64,000 bases of DNA from Achromobacter marplatensis (GCF_002209535.1 NZ_NJIG01000007.1:310001-374000), one strand, 5' to 3'. Numbered from the stretch's first letter, positions 1-10,040 are shown. The notes: generated from the sequence alone by a model not told the origin. Numbers and translations: made by a program.

Positions 1-1
1 C

Positions 2-1366
2 ACCCGCGATCACCTCCTTCAGTTGCTCCGCGCCCAATGTCAGGAAAATCTGCCCTGGCTGAGTTCCAGCGAATTGGCCTGCCGAACCGGCGCCAGCTGG
101 TCCACGGTGAAGCGCCAGCTGGACGCGCTGCGCAAAGCCGGCCTCGTGCTGCGCGAAGGGCAAGGCCGGGCAACGCGCTACCGGGTCACGGACAAGGTTC
201 CCGCCTGGACATCCGCCACGACCCACGTCGCCACGCGGCTGGCGGAACCGACGCCTGACTTCGGCGCAATGATCTGGTCCGAACAGGGGGCGGAATTGCT
301 GGCCCAACTTCGGCAACCGCTAGCATCGCGCGCACCGGTGGGCTATCAGCGCAGCTTCGTGGACACCTACGTCCCGAACCAGAGCTCCCTATTGCCTCCT
401 GCTTTGGCCCAGACCTTGGCCGACGAAGGGCGCATGCAAGGCCAGCAACCCGCCGGCACTTACGCGCGCCGCGTGCTGGAACCGCTGTTGCTGGATCTGT
501 CTTGGTCGTCTTCGCGGTTGGAAGGCAATCGGTATTCGCTGCTGGCCACGCAAGAACTCTTCAAGCGCGGCGCGGCGGGAACGGATCTGGACGCGGTCAT
601 GCTGCTTAACCACAAGGCCGCCATCGAGTTCATGATCGATGCGGTGCCCATGCATGGACTCACGCCCGCGGTCATCGGCAACCTGCACGCGATCCTGATG
701 CAGCACCTGTTGCCCAACACCAAAAGCCTGGGTCATATCCGCCAGACCGTGATCAACATCGGCGGCACGACCTATCTGCCCATCCAGGCGCCCGCGCTGC
801 TGCAGGAAATTTTCGATCACATCGTGGACAAAGCGCGGCTGATCAAGAACCCCGTGGAAGCGGCATTCTTTCTCTGGGTGAACCTCGCCTATCTACAGCC
901 ATTCGAGGACGGCAACAAGCGCACCAGCCGCCTGTCGGCCAACATTCCGCTGATGCTCTACAACTGCGCGCCGCTGTCATTTCTGGACGTGGAGGCGCAA
1001 GACTATGCCTACGCCATGATGGGCGTCTACGAACGCGGCGATGTGACGCTGGCGGTGGACCTGTTCACGTGGTCCTATCGGCGCTCGATCCGAAAGTACG
1101 CCATCCAGCTCGACGCGGCGGGTGTGCCGGATCCCATTCGCCTGCGCTTCCGGGAAAAACTGAACGAAGCGATCAGCCGGGTGGTGCGCGCACGGCAGAC
1201 GGCCGATGCGGCGGTAGCGGCGCTGGCCCTATCGGAGGACGATGCGCATGTGTTGCGTCCGATGTTGGCAGAGGAACTGCTCTTGCTGGATCTGTACAAC
1301 TGCGCCCGGTACCGGTTGCCGATGGAACAGGTGCAAGAGTGGCTTGAGGCGGGACGGCCGCAGTAG
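2..1366 (+). CDS. Fic/DOC-domain protein with winged-helix N-terminus, degenerate catalytic motif (5' partial)
   Basis: The reading frame is open to the left window edge, so the true start is probably outside; TTG at 23 is the first start-like codon and residues here are numbered from it. Residues about 10-50 form a winged helix-turn-helix, followed by a Fic domain. Fic enzymes usually transfer AMP to target proteins using the motif HxFx(D/E)GNGRxxR. Here the motif reads LQPFEDGNKRTSR, so the catalytic His is Gln292 and the third-last Gly is Lys299. The Fic inhibitory-helix motif (S/T)xxxE(G/N) is intact upstream (Ser163, Glu167, Gly168). The preserved inhibitor and DNA-binding-like domain with a changed catalytic residue suggest a regulatory rather than an AMPylating role; that is inference. 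The Fic family call is firm, the function is not. Confidence 0.85.
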   Translation, partial: TRDHLLQLLRAQCQENLPWLSSSELACRTGASWSTVKRQLDALRKAGLVLREGQGRATRYRVTDKVPAWTSATTHVATRLAEPTPDFGAMIWSEQGAELLAQLRQPLASRAPVGYQRSFVDTYVPNQSSLLPPALAQTLADEGRMQGQQPAGTYARRVLEPLLLDLSWSSSRLEGNRYSLLATQELFKRGAAGTDLDAVMLLNHKAAIEFMIDAVPMHGLTPAVIGNLHAILMQHLLPNTKSLGHIRQTVINIGGTTYLPIQAPALLQEIFDHIVDKARLIKNPVEAAFFLWVNLAYLQPFEDGNKRTSRLSANIPLMLYNCAPLSFLDVEAQDYAYAMMGVYERGDVTLAVDLFTWSYRRSIRKYAIQLDAAGVPDPIRLRFREKLNEAISRVVRARQTADAAVAALALSEDDAHVLRPMLAEELLLLDLYNCARYRLPMEQVQEWLEAGRPQ

Positions 1367-1382
1367 CGTCGCCTGATTAATG

Positions 1383-1417
1383 AAAAAAAAGCTGCGGTTC
1401 ACACCGCAGCTTCTTTT
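1383..1417. terminator. Bidirectional intrinsic terminator
   Basis: A perfect 7-bp stem (GCTGCGG, 1391-1397, with CCGCAGC, 1404-1410) and 6-nt loop, preceded by A8 and followed by TTCTTTT. It lies between the convergent Fic and aminotransferase genes and can serve both. Confidence 0.85.
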
Positions 1418-1441
1418 CAACAGACTACCGATCGAATCGAA

Positions 1442-2635
1442 TCACGCCTTGCGCACTTGCGCGATCAGCTTGTCCAGTTCGCTCAACATCAGGTCGATTT
1501 CTTCGGCCGTCACGTTCAGCGCCGGCATGAAGCGCAGCAGGTTCGGACGCGGGGCGTTCAGCAGCAGGCCTTGCGGCTCCAGCTTGCGGGCGGCTTCGAC
1601 AATGGCCGGGCCGTCGTCGCGGTCCATGATCAATGCGCGCAACAGGCCCAGGCCGCGTTCGCCCTTCATGCCGTACTTGGCCGACAGCGCCAAGAGGCCT
1701 TCGGACAGCTGCTTGGAACGCGCGTTGACGGCGTCCATGAAGCCCGGGGCGGCCAGTGCGTCAAACACGGCCACGCCGACGGCGGTCGTCAGCGGGTTGC
1801 CGTTGTAAGTGCCGCCCTGGTCGCCGTGCGAGAACACGCAGACGTCCTGGCGCGCCAGCAGGGCGGCCAGCGGCACGCCGCCGCCGATGCCCTTGGCCAG
1901 CGTCATGATGTCGGGGACGACGTCGGAGTGCTGGTAGGCGAACATCTTGCCGGTGCGGCCCATGCCGGTCTGCACTTCGTCGACGATCAGCAGCAACTGG
2001 TTCTCGTCGGCCAGGCGGCGCAAACCTTGCATGAATTCCTTGGTGGCCGGAATCACGCCGCCTTCGCCTTGCACCGGTTCCAGCATGATGGCGACGGTCT
2101 TGTCGTCGATCAGCTTCTTCACCGATTCCAGGTCGTTCAGTTCGGCCTTGGGGAAGCCTTCCACTTGCGGGGCGAACATCTTGTCCCAGCCCGGCTTGCC
2201 GGACGCGGACATGGTTGCCAGCGTGCGTCCGTGGAAGCCGTGGTTCATCGTGATGATCTTGTAGGCGCCGTTCTTCTTGACCTGGCCCCACTTGCGCGCC
2301 AGCTTGATGGCGCCTTCGTTGGCTTCGCCGCCGCTGTTGGCGAAGAAGACGCGGTCAAAGCAGGACGCGCCGGTCAGGCGCTCGGCCAGCTCGATCGAGG
2401 GGATGTTGTAGAACGCCGGCGACGGGTTCATCAGCTTTTGCGATTGTTCCACCAGCGCGCGCTGCATTTCCGGCGCGGAGTGGCCCAGCGTGTTCACCGC
2501 CCAGCCTTGCACGAAGTCCAGATATCGCTTGCCCGCGTGATCCTCCAGCCAGGATCCCTTGCCGCTCACGAACACGAGGTCCGGGCGGGAGGTGATCTCC
2601 ATGAGGGTGTTGACGTTGAACTGGCTGAATTCCAT
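1442..2635 (-). CDS. argD: Acetylornithine/aspartate-family aminotransferase, class III PLP (ArgD-like)
   Basis: 397 aa, normal for ArgD. The protein shows the class III aminotransferase pattern: a FANSGGEANEGAIK phosphate-binding segment near residues 98-111, an EPVQGEGG segment near 196-203, the VDEVQTGMGRTG segment near 218-229 (Asp contacts the PLP ring nitrogen) and the Schiff-base Lys248 in LAKGIGGG. ArgD converts N-acetylglutamate semialdehyde and glutamate to acetylornithine and 2-oxoglutarate in cytosolic arginine biosynthesis. The frame stays open a further 35 codons upstream, but ATG 2635 has an AGGAA ribosome site 7-8 bases ahead and begins the conserved part, so it is preferred. 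No other arg genes are adjacent. A succinylornithine or GABA-type substrate cannot be excluded. Confidence 0.82.
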   Translation of the reverse strand: MEFSQFNVNTLMEITSRPDLVFVSGKGSWLEDHAGKRYLDFVQGWAVNTLGHSAPEMQRALVEQSQKLMNPSPAFYNIPSIELAERLTGASCFDRVFFANSGGEANEGAIKLARKWGQVKKNGAYKIITMNHGFHGRTLATMSASGKPGWDKMFAPQVEGFPKAELNDLESVKKLIDDKTVAIMLEPVQGEGGVIPATKEFMQGLRRLADENQLLLIVDEVQTGMGRTGKMFAYQHSDVVPDIMTLAKGIGGGVPLAALLARQDVCVFSHGDQGGTYNGNPLTTAVGVAVFDALAAPGFMDAVNARSKQLSEGLLALSAKYGMKGERGLGLLRALIMDRDDGPAIVEAARKLEPQGLLLNAPRPNLLRFMPALNVTAEEIDLMLSELDKLIAQVRKA

Positions 2636-2852
2636 GGCGGTTCCTGCGGGGTAAAAGGACAGGGATGAAGGGGAAACTTCAAGGGGGGAAGCGCGAAAAC
2701 GCAAATGTAGCACCGACAGAGGGATGCTATCGTGACGCACCCCCGCCGATCCGCCCCGGGCCGCCTCAAAAGGGCCGACTGCTCGGGCGCTCTATTTTAT
2801 GCAAGTGGCGCGCCCCCGCGCGTCGCCCGTCGTCGCTTTTTACTGACCAATC

Positions 2853-3818
2853 ATGAAACGTATCCTTTCCAGTCTTGCCGCCGGCCTGGCGCTGGCGGCG
2901 GCCGGCGCCCCGGCGCATGCCGACTACCCCGAACGCCCCATCCGCCTGATCGTGCCGTTCCCGCCCGGACAGGCCACCGACATCTTCGCCCGCGCCCTGG
3001 CTGAAAAGCTGGGCGCCGCCGTCAAGCAGCCCATCGTCGTGGAAAACCGCGCGGGCGCCGGCAGCAACATTGGCATGGAACAGGCCATGCGCGCCGCGCC
3101 CGACGGCTACACGCTGGTCATCGCGGGCAGTGCCGCCGCGGTCAACCAGACGCTGTACAAGACCATCAACTACAGCCTGACCAAGGATTTCGCGCCGGTG
3201 TCGGGCGTGTTCTCGGTGCCGCTGATGTTCCTGGCCACGCCGGCGTCCGGCATCACGTCGCTTAAGCAATTGGTGACGCAAGCGCGCGCCAATCCGGGCG
3301 AACTGGCCTACGCCAGCGCCGGCATCGGCGGTACGCAGCACCTGTCGGCCGAAATGTTCAAGGCCGCGGCCGATATCGACATCCGCCACATCCCGTACAA
3401 GGGCAGTGGCCCGGCCCAGGCCGATTTCCTGGGCCATCAGGTGCCGCTGATGGTGGATTCCGTCACGGCCGGCCTGCCGCACGTGCAAAGCAAGAAGGCC
3501 GTGGCGTTGGCCGTGACGACCGCCAAGCGCTTGCCGCAGCTGCCCGACGTGCCGACCGTGGCTGAATCCGGCTACCCGGGCTTCGAAGCCATCGGCTGGG
3601 CCGCCGTGCTGGCCCCGCGCGACACGCCGCCGGCGGTCACCGATTACCTGAGCAAGCAGATCGGCCATGCGCTGGGCACGCCGGAAATGCAGAAGTTCCT
3701 GCGCGACCGCGGCGCCGAACCCATGCCGTTGACGCCCGAAGGCACCGGCGCGTTCATCGCCAGCGAAGTCGACAAGTGGGGCAAAGCCGTCAAGCAGTCC
3801 GGCGCGCAGGTGGATTGA
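2853..3818 (+). CDS. Bug-family (TctC-like) periplasmic substrate-binding protein
   Basis: 321 aa with an N-terminal signal peptide (cleavage likely after AHA, residue 23). It has the Bug signatures: [15 protein letters not shown] after the signal, a [13 protein letters not shown] segment near residues 60-72, and [16 protein letters not shown] near 230-245. Bug proteins are extracytoplasmic receptors, mostly for carboxylates, of tripartite tricarboxylate transporters, and are hugely amplified in Bordetella and Achromobacter, usually as orphans. No TctA/TctB membrane genes are nearby, so this is an orphan receptor with unknown ligand. It is divergent from the argD-like gene across 217 bp that hold both promoters and no other recognisable feature. 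Confidence 0.92.
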   Translation: MKRILSSLAAGLALAAAGAPAHADYPERPIRLIVPFPPGQATDIFARALAEKLGAAVKQPIVVENRAGAGSNIGMEQAMRAAPDGYTLVIAGSAAAVNQTLYKTINYSLTKDFAPVSGVFSVPLMFLATPASGITSLKQLVTQARANPGELAYASAGIGGTQHLSAEMFKAAADIDIRHIPYKGSGPAQADFLGHQVPLMVDSVTAGLPHVQSKKAVALAVTTAKRLPQLPDVPTVAESGYPGFEAIGWAAVLAPRDTPPAVTDYLSKQIGHALGTPEMQKFLRDRGAEPMPLTPEGTGAFIASEVDKWGKAVKQSGAQVD

Positions 3819-3871
3819 AGATTCAGGAGTCGGGTTTGCGCCGCCCGTCGCACCGGGCGGCCGCTTGCCGC

Positions 3872-3906
3872 AAAAGCCGTCCCCGTAAAAAGGGGACGGC
3901 TTTTTT
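3872..3906 (+). terminator. Intrinsic terminator after Bug receptor gene
   Basis: A perfect 9-bp stem (GCCGTCCCC, 3876-3884, with GGGGACGGC, 3892-3900) and 7-nt loop, followed by T6 and preceded by A4. Confidence 0.9.
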
Positions 3907-4016
3907 CATGGCGATTGGGACGATTTTCTGGATGATCCATCCAGCCCCGGGTGGTTTATCCCGGGGATGCGCTTGCCTAAGCTCGAAGCTCCATCGATTC
4001 ATGAAGGGGTTTTTCC

Positions 4017-4790
4017 ATGGCAGACCATTCCATCAAGGGCAAAGTCGTACTGATTGCCGGCGGCGCCAAGAACCTGGGCGGCCTGATCGCGCGCGACCTG
4101 GCCGAGCAGGGCGCCCGCGCGGTGGCGATCCACTACAACAGCGCCGCGTCCAAAGACGAAGCGGATGCGACCGTTGCCGCGATCCAGGCGGCCGGCGCTA
4201 AAGCGGTCGCGCTGCAAGCAGACCTGACCACCGCCGCCGCCGTGGAAAAGTTGTTTACCGACGCTGTCGCCGCCGTGGGCCGGCCCGACATTGCCATCAA
4301 CACCGTCGGTAAAGTGTTGAAGAAGCCCTTCACCGAAATCAGCGAAGCCGAATACGACGAGATGACGGCGGTGAACTCCAAGACCGCCTTCTTCTTCCTG
4401 CGCGAAGCAGGCCGCCATGTGAACGACAACGGCAAGGTCTGCACGCTGGTGACCTCCCTGCTGGGCGCGTTCACGCCGTTCTACGCTGCCTACGCCGGCA
4501 CCAAGGCGCCGGTCGAGCACTACACCCGCGCCGCGTCCAAGGAATTCGGCGCGCGCGGCATTTCGGTGACCGCCGTCGGGCCCGGCCCGATGGACACGCC
4601 GTTCTTCTACCCGGCCGAAGGCGCCGATGCGGTGGCGTATCACAAGACCGCCGCCGCGCTGTCGCCGTTCAGCAAGACGGGGCTGACGGACATCGAAGAC
4701 GTGGTGCCCTTCATCCGCCACCTGGTCAGCGACGGCTGGTGGATCACGGGCCAGACGATCCTGATCAACGGCGGCTATACGACGAAGTAG
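4017..4790 (+). CDS. SDR family oxidoreductase
   Basis: 257 aa classical short-chain dehydrogenase. The nucleotide-binding glycine motif is AGGAKNLGG (residues 14-22). The catalytic residues are Ser147, Tyr159 and Lys163 in the YxxxK motif, and the C-terminal WWITGQTILINGGY segment is typical of the family. The glycine motif has Ala-Gly-Gly in place of the usual Thr-Gly. A GAAGGGG ribosome site precedes ATG 4017. It sits alone behind the terminator of the Bug gene and 105 bp upstream of a LysR gene on the same strand. Substrate is unknown. Confidence 0.88.
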   Translation: MADHSIKGKVVLIAGGAKNLGGLIARDLAEQGARAVAIHYNSAASKDEADATVAAIQAAGAKAVALQADLTTAAAVEKLFTDAVAAVGRPDIAINTVGKVLKKPFTEISEAEYDEMTAVNSKTAFFFLREAGRHVNDNGKVCTLVTSLLGAFTPFYAAYAGTKAPVEHYTRAASKEFGARGISVTAVGPGPMDTPFFYPAEGADAVAYHKTAAALSPFSKTGLTDIEDVVPFIRHLVSDGWWITGQTILINGGYTTK

Positions 4791-4895
4791 GCGGCCACGG
4801 CCTGCGCAAGGTTCCTTGTCGCGCTGACAGGCTACTCTCTCTTCTGCCGTTATCCACAGGGCGATCCGCCCGTGGACGGCAGGGGACGCCGACGC

Positions 4896-5804
4896 ATGGA
4901 CCGATTCGACCAGTACCGCGTGTTCGCCCAGGTCGCCGACATGGGCAGCTTCATCAAGGCCGCCAATGCGCTGGAGGTGCCGCGCGCCTCGGTGTCGGCG
5001 GCCATCCAGCAACTGGAGACGCAGTTGGGCGTGCGCCTGCTGCATCGGACGACCCGCCAGGTGCGGCTGACGGCCGATGGCGAACAGCTGCTGGAGCGCG
5101 TGCGGCCGCTGCTGGCGGAAGTGGAAGACATCGACCAGCTGTTCCACGCCGGCCAGCGCCAGGTGTCGGGGCGGCTCAGCATCGATGCGCCCAGCCGCGT
5201 TGCACGCCGGCTGATCGCACCGGCGCTGCCCGGTCTGCTGCGCCGCCATCCCCGCCTGGAACTCGTGCTCAGCTCAACCGACCGCGCCATCGACCTGGTG
5301 CAGGAAGGGGTCGACTGCGCGGTGCGCATCGGCACGCTGGACGACAGCAGCCTGGTCGTGCGGCCGCTGGGGCATATCGCCCTGATCAACTGCGCAAGCC
5401 CCGACTACCTGCGCGAACAGGGCGAACCGCGCCGGCCCGGCGACCTGCCGGCGGGGCATTGGACCGTCGGCTATGCGTCGCCGAAGACCGGCCGCGAACT
5501 GCCCTGGGAGTCCCTGTCGGAAGACGGCGCCGGGCAGTTGACGCAAGTGCCCGCCCGCGTGGTCGTGAACAATGCCGAAAGCTACATCGCCTGCTGCCTG
5601 GCCGGGCTGGGGCTTATCCAGATTCCGCGCTTCGACGTGCAGCACCTGCTGGACGCCGGCAAGCTGGTCGAGGTGATGCCTGCTTTTCGCGCCGCCGCCA
5701 TGCCGGTATCGCTGCTGTACCCGCACCGTCGCCAGCGCTCGCGCCGCCTGGCCGTTTTCCATGACTGGTTCGCGGCCCTGATGCAGCCCCATCTGGACAG
5801 CTGA
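4896..5804 (+). CDS. LysR-family transcriptional regulator
   Basis: 302 aa. An N-terminal winged helix (residues about 1-60, with the ASVSAAIQQLETQLGVRLL recognition segment) is followed by a periplasmic-binding-like effector domain. A GTG 8 codons upstream is in frame, but ATG 4896 has an AGGGGAC ribosome site at the right distance and starts the conserved MDRFDQYRVF segment, so it was chosen. It lies downstream of the SDR gene on the same strand rather than divergent from a target, so its regulon is not obvious. The amino-acid ABC operon 210 bp downstream, which has an inverted repeat in its leader, is a possible target. Confidence 0.9.
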   Translation: MDRFDQYRVFAQVADMGSFIKAANALEVPRASVSAAIQQLETQLGVRLLHRTTRQVRLTADGEQLLERVRPLLAEVEDIDQLFHAGQRQVSGRLSIDAPSRVARRLIAPALPGLLRRHPRLELVLSSTDRAIDLVQEGVDCAVRIGTLDDSSLVVRPLGHIALINCASPDYLREQGEPRRPGDLPAGHWTVGYASPKTGRELPWESLSEDGAGQLTQVPARVVVNNAESYIACCLAGLGLIQIPRFDVQHLLDAGKLVEVMPAFRAAAMPVSLLYPHRRQRSRRLAVFHDWFAALMQPHLDS

Positions 5805-5946
5805 CGCGGCACTGTCGGGCGACCCAAACCGGTGCCGGACATGCCCGCATCCAGCGCATCCGCCGCACCACAACAGGGCATGCAATCCGTCCCCGGCGTC
5901 ACCCGCGTAGCGGCCGCGAAATGGCACGGAACTTGCTTTTCCAGGT

Positions 5947-5969
5947 TTGTATACCGAATTGGTGTGCAA
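5947..5969. promoter_or_regulatory. Candidate operator upstream of amino-acid ABC operon
   Basis: Imperfect inverted repeat TTGTATACC-GAATT-GGTGTGCAA (7 of 9 positions pair) in the 210-bp gap between the LysR gene and the receptor gene at 6015, about 45 bp ahead of that ATG. The shape suits a dimeric repressor or LysR-type site. Which protein binds is not known. Confidence 0.4.
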
Positions 5970-6014
5970 CGCATCCGACCCGCTCCGGGCGGTGCGCGCC
6001 CTGGAGAGTCCCTC

Positions 6015-6797
6015 ATGAACCGCAGAACCCTGTTGTTGTCCCTTTGCACCGCCGCCAGCCTGCTGGCCGCGCCGCTGACGCACGCCGACACGCTGGACGA
6101 TATCGTCAAGTCAGGCACCATCAAGATCGCCGTGCCGCAGGATTTCCCGCCCTTCGGTTCTGTGGGCGCCGACATGAAGCCCCTGGGCTATGACATCGAC
6201 ACCGCGCAGCTCATCGCCAAGCAGCTGGGCGTAAAACTGGAACTGGTGCCGGTCACCAGCGCCAACCGCGTGCCTTACCTGCAGACGCGCAAGGTGGACC
6301 TGGTGATCTCCAGCCTGGGCAAGAACGCCGAACGCGAAAAGGCCATCGATTTCTCGGACGCGTACGCGCCGTTTTTCAACGGCGTGTTCGGCCCGGCCGA
6401 CCTGAAGGTGGCCTCCGCAGCCGATTTGGCCGGCAAGACCATCGGCGTGACGCGCGGCGCGGTGGAAGACATCGAGCTGTCGAAGATCGCCCCCGAAACC
6501 GCCACGCTCAAGCGCTACGAAGACAACAACGGCACCATCACCGCCTTCCTGTCGGGCCAGGTGCCGATGATTGCCACGGGCAACGTGGTCGCCGCCGCCA
6601 TCCTGGCGCGCAATCCGGCCAAGAAGCCCGAGACCAAGTTCCTGATCAAGAATTCGCCGTGCTACATCGGCCTGAACAAGGACGAGCCCAAGCTGCGCGC
6701 CAAGGTCAACGACATCCTGGCTGCCGCGAAGCGCGACGGTTCCCTGTCGGCGATTTCGCAGAAGTGGCTGGGCGCCGAACTGCCCAAGGACCTGTAA
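6015..6797 (+). CDS. Polar amino-acid ABC transporter substrate-binding protein
   Basis: 260 aa periplasmic receptor of the family 3 solute-binding type. It has a signal peptide ending at THA (residue 24), then DTLDDIVKSGTIKIAVPQDFPPFG, the usual opening of this family, and the GYDIDTAQLIAKQLGV lobe-1 helix. The frame continues upstream, but ATG 6015 has a GGAGA ribosome site and starts the signal peptide. It is the first gene of a four-gene unit (receptor, two permeases, ATPase), so it delivers a polar amino acid to the inner-membrane complex. The exact ligand is not readable; D-threonine aldolase directly after the operon hints at a D- or hydroxy-amino acid. Confidence 0.9.
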   Translation: MNRRTLLLSLCTAASLLAAPLTHADTLDDIVKSGTIKIAVPQDFPPFGSVGADMKPLGYDIDTAQLIAKQLGVKLELVPVTSANRVPYLQTRKVDLVISSLGKNAEREKAIDFSDAYAPFFNGVFGPADLKVASAADLAGKTIGVTRGAVEDIELSKIAPETATLKRYEDNNGTITAFLSGQVPMIATGNVVAAAILARNPAKKPETKFLIKNSPCYIGLNKDEPKLRAKVNDILAAAKRDGSLSAISQKWLGAELPKDL

Positions 6798-6815
6798 GTC
6801 CCGAAGGCGGCCATC

Positions 6816-7484
6816 ATGGCTTATCAATACGATTTCGGCGCGGTTTTCGACTACACGCCGGTGCTGGTGAAAGGCATCGGCGTCACGGTCGAGCTGATCG
6901 CATTTGGCGCGGTAGCCGGCGTGGCGCTGGGCATCGCGTGCGCCTGGGTCCGCACGCAGGGCCCGGCGTGGCTGCGCGCGCCGGTGGCGGCCTATGTGGA
7001 GGTGATCCGTAACACGCCGTTTTTGATCCAGCTGTTCTTCGTGTTCTTCGGCCTGCCGTCGCTGGGTGTGCAACTGGGCGAGATGCAGGCCGCCTGCCTG
7101 GCGATGGCGCTGAACCTGGGCGCCTACAGCGCCGAGATCATCCGCGCCGGCATCGACGCCACGCCTAAGGGCCAGTACGAGGCCGGCGCCAGCCTGGCGA
7201 TGACGCGCTTCCAGGTGTTCCGGCACGTCGTGCTGAAACCGGCGCTCAAGCGCATCTGGCCCGCGCTGTCGTCGCAGATCGTGATCGTGATGCTGGGGTC
7301 GGCGGTGTGTTCACAAATCGCCGCCGAAGACCTGACGTTTGCCGCCAACTTCATCCAGTCGCGCAACTTCCGCGCGTTCGAGGTGTATCTGGTGACCACC
7401 GGCATCTACCTGGCGCTGGCCATCCTGCTGCGCCAGTTGCTGCGCCTGGCCGGACGGCGCCTGTTCCGCAAGGCGGCAAGATGA
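6816..7484 (+). CDS. Amino-acid ABC transporter permease (HisM/GlnP type)
   Basis: 222 aa inner-membrane protein of the HEQRo family. Near residues 63-75 it carries the VEVIRNTPFLIQL segment typical of polar amino-acid permeases, and near 110-125 the EAA-loop segment (GIDATPKGQYEAGASL) that contacts the ATPase. It starts 18 bp after the receptor gene, and its stop overlaps the next permease start (ATGA). With that permease it forms a heterodimeric channel. Confidence 0.92.
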   Translation: MAYQYDFGAVFDYTPVLVKGIGVTVELIAFGAVAGVALGIACAWVRTQGPAWLRAPVAAYVEVIRNTPFLIQLFFVFFGLPSLGVQLGEMQAACLAMALNLGAYSAEIIRAGIDATPKGQYEAGASLAMTRFQVFRHVVLKPALKRIWPALSSQIVIVMLGSAVCSQIAAEDLTFAANFIQSRNFRAFEVYLVTTGIYLALAILLRQLLRLAGRRLFRKAAR

Positions 7485-8117
7485 TTGAATTCTCGACCTG
7501 GGACATCGTCCGCAACCTGCTCTTGGCCGCGCGCTGGACCGTGGTGCTGTCGCTGGTGGCGTTCGCCGGCGGCGCGCTGATGGGCGTGCTGGCGCTGATG
7601 ATGCGGACGTCCCGCGTGGCCGTGATGCGGCGCGCCACCTGGGCCTATATCGAACTGTTCCAGGGCACGCCGCTCTTGATGCAGCTGTTCCTGGCGTTTT
7701 TCGGCTTATCGCTGCTGGGTGTGGAAGTGCCGCCCTGGCTGGCCGCCGGCGCGGCGCTGACGTTGTGGTCGGGCGCGTTCCTGGCCGAGATCTGGCGCGG
7801 CTGCGTGGAAGCCATTCCCAAGGGGCAATGGGAAGCGTCAGCCAGCCTGGCGCTGGGTTATGTGCAGCAGATGCGTTATGTAGTGCTGCCGCAGGCGTTG
7901 CGCATCGCGATCGCGCCCACCGTGGGTTTTGCGGTGCAGATCGTCAAGAGCACCGCGCTGACCTCCATCATTGGATTCACGGAGCTGTCCAAGGCCAGCA
8001 CCGTCATCACCAACGCCACCTTCAGCCCCTTCACCGTCTACGCCTGCGCCGCGCTGATCTATTTCGCGCTGTGCTGGCCCCTGTCGCGCCTCAGCCTCCG
8101 GCTGGAAAGGAAGTTGC

Positions 8118-8137
<20 letters not shown>
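7481..8137 (+). CDS. Amino-acid ABC transporter permease (HisQ type)
   Basis: 218 aa and similar in pattern to the preceding permease: IELFQGTPLLMQL segment near residues 54-66 and EAA loop (CVEAIPKGQWEASASL) near 107-122. The frame runs 58 codons further upstream, but ATG 7481, coupled to the previous stop as ATGA, begins the conserved MIEFSTWDI segment. Its 3' end overlaps the ATPase gene by 20 bp, indicating tight co-translation. Confidence 0.92.
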
Positions 8138-8855
<718 letters not shown>

Positions 8856-8859
8856 ACGG

Positions 8860-9999
8860 TCAGCGCGAGAAGCCGCGCGCCGCGATCTCCCACACATCCT
8901 GCACCACGCCGTCGCGCACCACGACCAGCCCGTCGTGCAGGTTGAAGGTGGGATCCACGTGCGAAGGCACCAGGCGCAGCACGTCGCCCAATGCGGGCGG
9001 CTGCGCCCCCGGCGCCACACGCACCACGCCGTGCTCGTCGTTGATGGCCGCGTAGGTCAGGCCATCGGCCTTGAACACCGCGGGCGGGCCGCATTCGGCG
9101 GTGGTGGATTTCAGCCCGGCATCCAGGATCACGCGGTCGGCGGCGGGCACGCTCATCACGGTGGACAGCACGAACAGGCTGTTCTGGAACGTCAATGGAC
9201 CATCCCACTCATTGGCGCCGTAATCGCCATCCATGAAGGCGTAAGAGCCTGCCTGCAGCTCGGTGAAAACGTCGCTTGCCGCGTCGAATTCCGCGCTGCC
9301 CGTGCCGCCGCCCGTGATGACGTCGCACGCGATGCCGCTTTCCCGCAGCAACTGCGCATACGACGCGGCGATACGCGCCGTCTGCCGGCAGACCTGCGAC
9401 CGCTCTTCGCGCGTGCGAAAGTGCTGCATCGACCCGTGATAGGCCTGCAGCCCCACGAAATTCACGCCCGGCAGATCACGCGCCTGTTGCGCCAGCGCCA
9501 GCACCAGCGCGTCGTCCGACACGCCGCAGCGGCCTTGGCCCACGTCCACCTCCACCAGCACGTCGATCTCGGCCCCGGCCTGCGCCATGGCCTGGGAAAT
9601 CTGCGCCAGGTTCTGCGCGTTGTCCACGCAGACGCTCATTTTGGCGGTGCGCGCCAATTGCGCCAGCATGGCCAGTTTGGCGGGTCCGACGACTTCGTTG
9701 CTGATGTGGATGTCGCGGATGCCGGCGGCCACGAAAGGCAGGGCTTCACTGACTTTCTGGCAGCAGATGCCGCGCGCGCCCAGCGCCAGCTGGCGCAACG
9801 CGATTTCCGGGCATTTGTGCGCCTTGGCGTGCGGGCGCAAGGCCACGTCGTGGCGGTCGGCCCAGGCCTGCATGGCGCGCAGGTTGGCCTCGAAGGGCGC
9901 CAGGTCCAGCACCAGGCTGGGCGTGTCAACGCGCGCCAAAGGGTCGCCCGGTTGCGCGGGTGGAGGCAGCGCTATGCCGCGTATGACTTCCTGGGACAT
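8860..9999 (-). CDS. dta: D-threonine aldolase (PLP fold type III, metal-activated)
   Basis: 379 aa, the same length as the characterised Alcaligenes/Achromobacter xylosoxidans enzyme. It cleaves D-threonine (and other D-beta-hydroxy amino acids) to glycine and an aldehyde. PLP is bound by Lys59 in the RPHAKAHK motif of the alanine-racemase-like barrel, and the metal ligands are His347 and Asp349 in PSHVDPT. The GGGTGS phosphate-binding loop lies near residues 231-236. A GGAG ribosome site precedes ATG 9999. The metal pair His-x-Asp favours D-threonine aldolase over the related D-serine dehydratase, which uses His and Cys. It converges on the amino-acid ABC operon and diverges from the TAXI receptor. 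Confidence 0.93.
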   Translation of the reverse strand: MSQEVIRGIALPPPAQPGDPLARVDTPSLVLDLAPFEANLRAMQAWADRHDVALRPHAKAHKCPEIALRQLALGARGICCQKVSEALPFVAAGIRDIHISNEVVGPAKLAMLAQLARTAKMSVCVDNAQNLAQISQAMAQAGAEIDVLVEVDVGQGRCGVSDDALVLALAQQARDLPGVNFVGLQAYHGSMQHFRTREERSQVCRQTARIAASYAQLLRESGIACDVITGGGTGSAEFDAASDVFTELQAGSYAFMDGDYGANEWDGPLTFQNSLFVLSTVMSVPAADRVILDAGLKSTTAECGPPAVFKADGLTYAAINDEHGVVRVAPGAQPPALGDVLRLVPSHVDPTFNLHDGLVVVRDGVVQDVWEIAARGFSR

Positions 10000-10040
10000 C
10001 GGGTGACTCCGTTATCAGCACTGCATGGATGGCACGGCAC

